Shown: positions 5,257 to 7,663 of the stretch, piece by piece
How the letters are laid out: every line of letters begins with the position of its first letter
Numbering within the stretch: the first letter of the stretch is position 1
Assembly (NCBI GenBank): GCA_946539475.1
Contig: CAMNHM010000130.1
Location: forward strand, 1 to 7,663
Reading direction: 5' to 3'
DNA length: 7,663 nucleotides
Source: an uncultured Prevotellaceae bacterium
GTDB lineage: Bacteria > Bacteroidota > Bacteroidia > Bacteroidales > Bacteroidaceae
The notes under the pieces: model-generated
The model's input: only the letters and a program-made list of their open reading frames with translations
Databases searched by the model: none
What the model was told of the DNA's origin: nothing
Translations under genes and position numbers: made by a program

Positions 5257-5865
5257 ATGGATAAACTAAGTTACGCCCTCGGGCTTGGCATAGGCCAGCA
5301 GTTGGCCCAGATGGGTGCTGCTGCTGATTTGAATGTAGATGATTTCGCACAGTCCATTCGCGACGTGCTGCAGGGCAACGAGCTGAAGGTGTCGCACCGC
5401 GAGGCCCAGCAGATTTGCGCCGAATATTTCCAGAAACAGGAGCAGCGCATGAACGCTGAGCGTGCAGAGAAGGGCAAGGCAGCCAAGGATGCCGGTGAGA
5501 AGTATCTTGCCGCCAACGCCCTGAAAGAGGGCGTCGTCACTACTGCCAGCGGCCTGCAGTATCAGGTGCTGCGCGAGGGCAATGGCAAGCGTCCCACGGC
5601 GAAGGACTCCGTGAAGTGCCACTATGAAGGATTCCTTATCGACGGCACCGTCTTCGACTCCAGCGTGCAGCGCGGCGAGCCCGCCGTCTTCGGGCTGCAG
5701 CAGGTCATTGCCGGATGGACCGAGGGCTTGCAGCTGATGCAGGAAGGTGGCAAGTATCGCTTCTTCATCCCCTATAAGCTGGCTTACGGTGAGGGTGGTG
5801 CCGGACAGATGATTCCTCCCTATGCCGCCCTGATCTTCGACGTGGAGCTCATCCAGGTGTTGTAG
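5257..5865 (+). CDS. FKBP-type peptidyl-prolyl isomerase, cytoplasmic FklB-like
   Basis: A 202-residue proline cis-trans isomerase with the Mip/FklB layout. Residues 1-90 form the FKBP N-terminal region: MDKLSYALGLGIGQQLA, a charged helical stretch with RDVLQGNELKVS, and a likely long helix at about 45-90. The FKBP catalytic domain follows at about 100-202. Pocket residues are visible: Tyr123 (HYEG), Phe133-Asp134 (TVFDSS), Val150-Ile151 and Trp154 (QVIAGW, matching Trp59 of FKBP12), Tyr177 (AYGE) and the closing IPPYAALIFDVEL. No signal peptide is present, so it should act in the cytoplasm. The start at 5257 is chosen because an earlier in-frame ATG at 5203 lies upstream of the -7 element. 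It heads a run of three FKBP genes, with 39 bases to the next. E. coli FklB and Mip are dimers through the N-terminal region, so dimerisation is a fair inference. Confidence 0.93.
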   Translation: MDKLSYALGLGIGQQLAQMGAAADLNVDDFAQSIRDVLQGNELKVSHREAQQICAEYFQKQEQRMNAERAEKGKAAKDAGEKYLAANALKEGVVTTASGLQYQVLREGNGKRPTAKDSVKCHYEGFLIDGTVFDSSVQRGEPAVFGLQQVIAGWTEGLQLMQEGGKYRFFIPYKLAYGEGGAGQMIPPYAALIFDVELIQVL

Positions 5866-5904
5866 TTTAAGACAGACGTTACACATTATTAATATATAAC
5901 AAGC

Positions 5905-6774
5905 ATGAAAAAGATTACGATTATGGCCGCTATGGCCATCGCCGCAGCTGTCGTGACATCCTGCGGCCAGAGCCCCGCAAAGGCTAACCTGAAGACCGAC
6001 ATTGACTCTGCCAGCTACGCTTCCGGCGTACAGCAGGCTGAGCGCTTCAACCAGGCTAACGTCCTGGAGCAGATGGAGGTCGATTCCGCTTATCTGAACG
6101 ACTTCGTCAAGGGTCTGAACGACGCCGTGAGCGCCAGCGACAGCAAGAAGAAGCTGGCCTACTTCATGGGTGCTAACGTGGGCGTGCAGATTGTAAAGGG
6201 CATCCTGCCCCAGATGAACGCCTCTTACTTTGCTGACGACAGCACCAAGACCATGTCGACGGCTGACTTCGTGGCTGCTTTCATCGAGACCATCAAGGGC
6301 GGCAAGCTGGCCATTCCCTCTGAGCAGGCCGACAGCGTGCTGGCAGCTTTCAGCAGCAACCTGACCAAGAAGCAGTATGCTGAGAACAAGAAGGCCGGTG
6401 AGGAGTTCATTGCCGAGACTGCCAAGAAGGACAGCATCCAGAAGACCGAGAGCGGACTGCTCTACAAGGTGCTCACCGAGGGTAAGGGCGCTCTGCTTGA
6501 GGATGGCCAGAAGGTGAAGATCACCTACGAGGGACGCCTCATCGACGGTACCGTCTTCGACTCTACCGAGAAGCATGGCGGCGAGCCTATCACCTTCGCT
6601 CCCACAGAGGTCATCCCTGGCTTCGGCGAGGCTCTGAAGATGATGCCCGTGGGATCTGAGTGGGAGATCTACATCCCGCAGGATCTGGCTTACGGCGAGC
6701 GTGGCTCGATGGGCATCAAGCCTTATTCAGCCCTGATCTTCAAGATTAAGATGCTCGACATCGTCAAGGAGTAG
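5905..6774 (+). CDS. FKBP-type peptidyl-prolyl isomerase, lipoprotein
   Basis: A 289-residue Mip-like isomerase exported as a lipoprotein. The signal peptide MKKITIMAAMAIAAAVVTSC ends in the lipobox VTSC, with acylated Cys20. The residues after the cysteine (GQSPAK) lack the acidic cluster of Bacteroidota surface-export signals, so a periplasm-facing anchor is more likely. The FKBP N-terminal dimerisation region spans about 30-175, and the catalytic domain about 183-287: Tyr208 (TYEG), Phe218-Asp219 (TVFDST), Val236-Ile237, Phe240 where FKBP12 has Trp59 (VIPGF), and Tyr263 (AYGE). Lysine is almost always AAG and alanine often GCT, and codon choice looks more strongly biased than in the other genes, suggesting high expression. 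The gene ends 6 bases before the third FKBP gene. A role in folding or assembly of envelope proteins is inferred from Mip/FkpA relatives. Confidence 0.93.
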   Translation: MKKITIMAAMAIAAAVVTSCGQSPAKANLKTDIDSASYASGVQQAERFNQANVLEQMEVDSAYLNDFVKGLNDAVSASDSKKKLAYFMGANVGVQIVKGILPQMNASYFADDSTKTMSTADFVAAFIETIKGGKLAIPSEQADSVLAAFSSNLTKKQYAENKKAGEEFIAETAKKDSIQKTESGLLYKVLTEGKGALLEDGQKVKITYEGRLIDGTVFDSTEKHGGEPITFAPTEVIPGFGEALKMMPVGSEWEIYIPQDLAYGERGSMGIKPYSALIFKIKMLDIVKE

Positions 6775-6780
6775 TCAGCA

Positions 6781-7663
6781 ATGAAAAAATCACTCATCCT
6801 AGCACTCGCCCTCCTTGTGGCGGGTGCTTCTTTTGACACTGCCGAGGCAGCCAAGAAGAAGAAAAAGAAGGAGGTGAAGACACCGGCCGTGGAGGTCTTG
6901 GAGCCTGTCGTCCTGACAACGGGCAGCGACTCTGTGAGCTATGCTGCGGGCATCATTATGACCAACGGACTCGTCGACTATCTCCAGCGGCAGCTGCAGG
7001 TCGACACCGCTTACATGGCCGACTTCGTGAAAGGATTCAACGAGGCCGTCAAGGGCACGGAGACCCCGCAGGAGCATGCCCAGCGCGCCGGACGCCAGAT
7101 TGCCGACCAGGTGCGCAACAGCATGCTGACCCGCATGAAGGCCGACTTCACCGATACCCCCGATACGATCATCGACATGACCCTCTTCCGCGGATTCGCC
7201 GATGCCCTCATGGGCGACACGACGGTCATGAAGGCCGATGGTGCCGAAGCCTTCTTCAAGAAGAAGCAGAGCTACAACCAGGGCGTGCGCGCCGATCGCC
7301 TTTCCAAGGCCGGCCGTGACTTCCTCAAGGAGAACGGCAAGAAGGAGGGCGTCATCACAACGCCAAGCGGACTACAGTATAAAGTGCTGGTGAAGGGCGA
7401 GGGTGAGGTACCCCAGACCACCGACAAGGTAAAGGTGAACTACGAAGGACGCCTCATCGACGGAACGGTCTTTGACGCCTCATCGAAGCATGGCAGCGAT
7501 CCTGCCACCTTCCAGCCCAATCAGGTCATCCGAGGATGGACCGAGGCACTGACGATGATGCCCGTCGGATCGAAGTGGCAGCTATACATTCCACAGGAGC
7601 TGGGATACGGCGAGCGACAAGCGGGGAACATCCCGCCCTACTCCACCCTGATCTTCGATGTGG
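6781..7663 (+). CDS. FKBP-type peptidyl-prolyl isomerase, secreted, 3' end cut by window
   Basis: An open frame beginning ATGAAAAAATCA, 6 bases after the previous stop, runs to the window end without a stop: 294 codons plus one base. The product opens with a signal peptide (MKKSLILALALLVAGASFDTAEA) with a likely cut after Ala23 and no lipobox cysteine, followed at once by six lysines (25-30). The N-terminal region has SDSVSYAAGI and VDTAYMADFVKGFNEAV, closely matching DSASYASGV and VDSAYLNDFVKGLNDAV in the lipoprotein upstream, so the two are recent paralogs. The catalytic domain starts near residue 200: Tyr221 (NYEG), Phe231-Asp232 (TVFDAS), Trp253 (VIRGW), Tyr276 (GYGE) and IPPYSTLIFDV at the edge, so probably only a few residues are missing. 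It should be a soluble periplasmic enzyme, possibly held to acidic surfaces by the lysine cluster (inference). Tight spacing suggests translational coupling. Confidence 0.92.
   Translation, partial: MKKSLILALALLVAGASFDTAEAAKKKKKKEVKTPAVEVLEPVVLTTGSDSVSYAAGIIMTNGLVDYLQRQLQVDTAYMADFVKGFNEAVKGTETPQEHAQRAGRQIADQVRNSMLTRMKADFTDTPDTIIDMTLFRGFADALMGDTTVMKADGAEAFFKKKQSYNQGVRADRLSKAGRDFLKENGKKEGVITTPSGLQYKVLVKGEGEVPQTTDKVKVNYEGRLIDGTVFDASSKHGSDPATFQPNQVIRGWTEALTMMPVGSKWQLYIPQELGYGERQAGNIPPYSTLIFDV

Noticed and set aside
5866..5904. Independent promoter for the lipoprotein FKBP
   Set aside because: The 39-base gap is AT-rich, but no TAnnTTTG element with a suitably spaced TTG was found.
5266..6576. 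A 436-codon open frame on the minus strand crossing the first two FKBP genes and the gap between them
   Set aside because: Both plus-strand genes have clear FKBP motifs, and the antisense product is leucine- and histidine-rich in the way expected from reversed, strongly biased codons; no motif or promoter supports it.

Overview
The window looks like chromosomal DNA from a Bacteroidales bacterium, most likely a Prevotella-type member with GC-rich genes. Three things point there. Promoters follow the Bacteroidota pattern (TTG, about 19 bases, TAnnTTTG) rather than the sigma70 pattern. There are almost no Shine-Dalgarno sites, and A-rich stretches precede the starts instead. The proteins (an Omp28-like thioredoxin-fold secreted protein, a stand-alone GDP-mannose pyrophosphorylase, a sirtuin without zinc cysteines, and Mip-like FKBP paralogs) resemble Bacteroidota families. 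The species assignment is inference.

Left part (1-3241, plus strand): an AT-rich leader with a duplicated 33-34 base repeat, the second copy carrying a canonical promoter, precedes a 625-residue exported protein with a CHNC thioredoxin-like centre. A 75-base gap with its own promoter follows, then a mannose-1-phosphate guanylyltransferase gene (manC type).

Middle (3242-5093): manC converges on a minus-strand group read as sirtuin, then greA, then a HIT-family hydrolase. The convergence point holds CTAG-rich 10-base tandem repeats that fold into a strong hairpin reaching into the HIT stop codon. greA has its own well-formed promoter just downstream of the sirtuin, with a leader of about 100 bases; HIT has no visible promoter and probably follows greA on one transcript.

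Right part (5094-7663): a divergent promoter region separates the sirtuin from a plus-strand run of three FKBP-type peptidyl-prolyl isomerase genes. The first product has no export signal, the second is a lipoprotein, and the third has an ordinary signal peptide and runs off the window end. Spacing of 39 and 6 bases suggests an operon supplying related proline isomerases to different compartments.

No RNA gene, insertion sequence, CRISPR array or phage gene was seen. Most of the window is ordinary housekeeping DNA. I found no clear case for a wholly new system; the points most worth a second look are the triple FKBP cluster, the CTAG repeat hairpin, the promoter-bearing repeat at the left end, and the altered substrate-pocket motif in the sirtuin.
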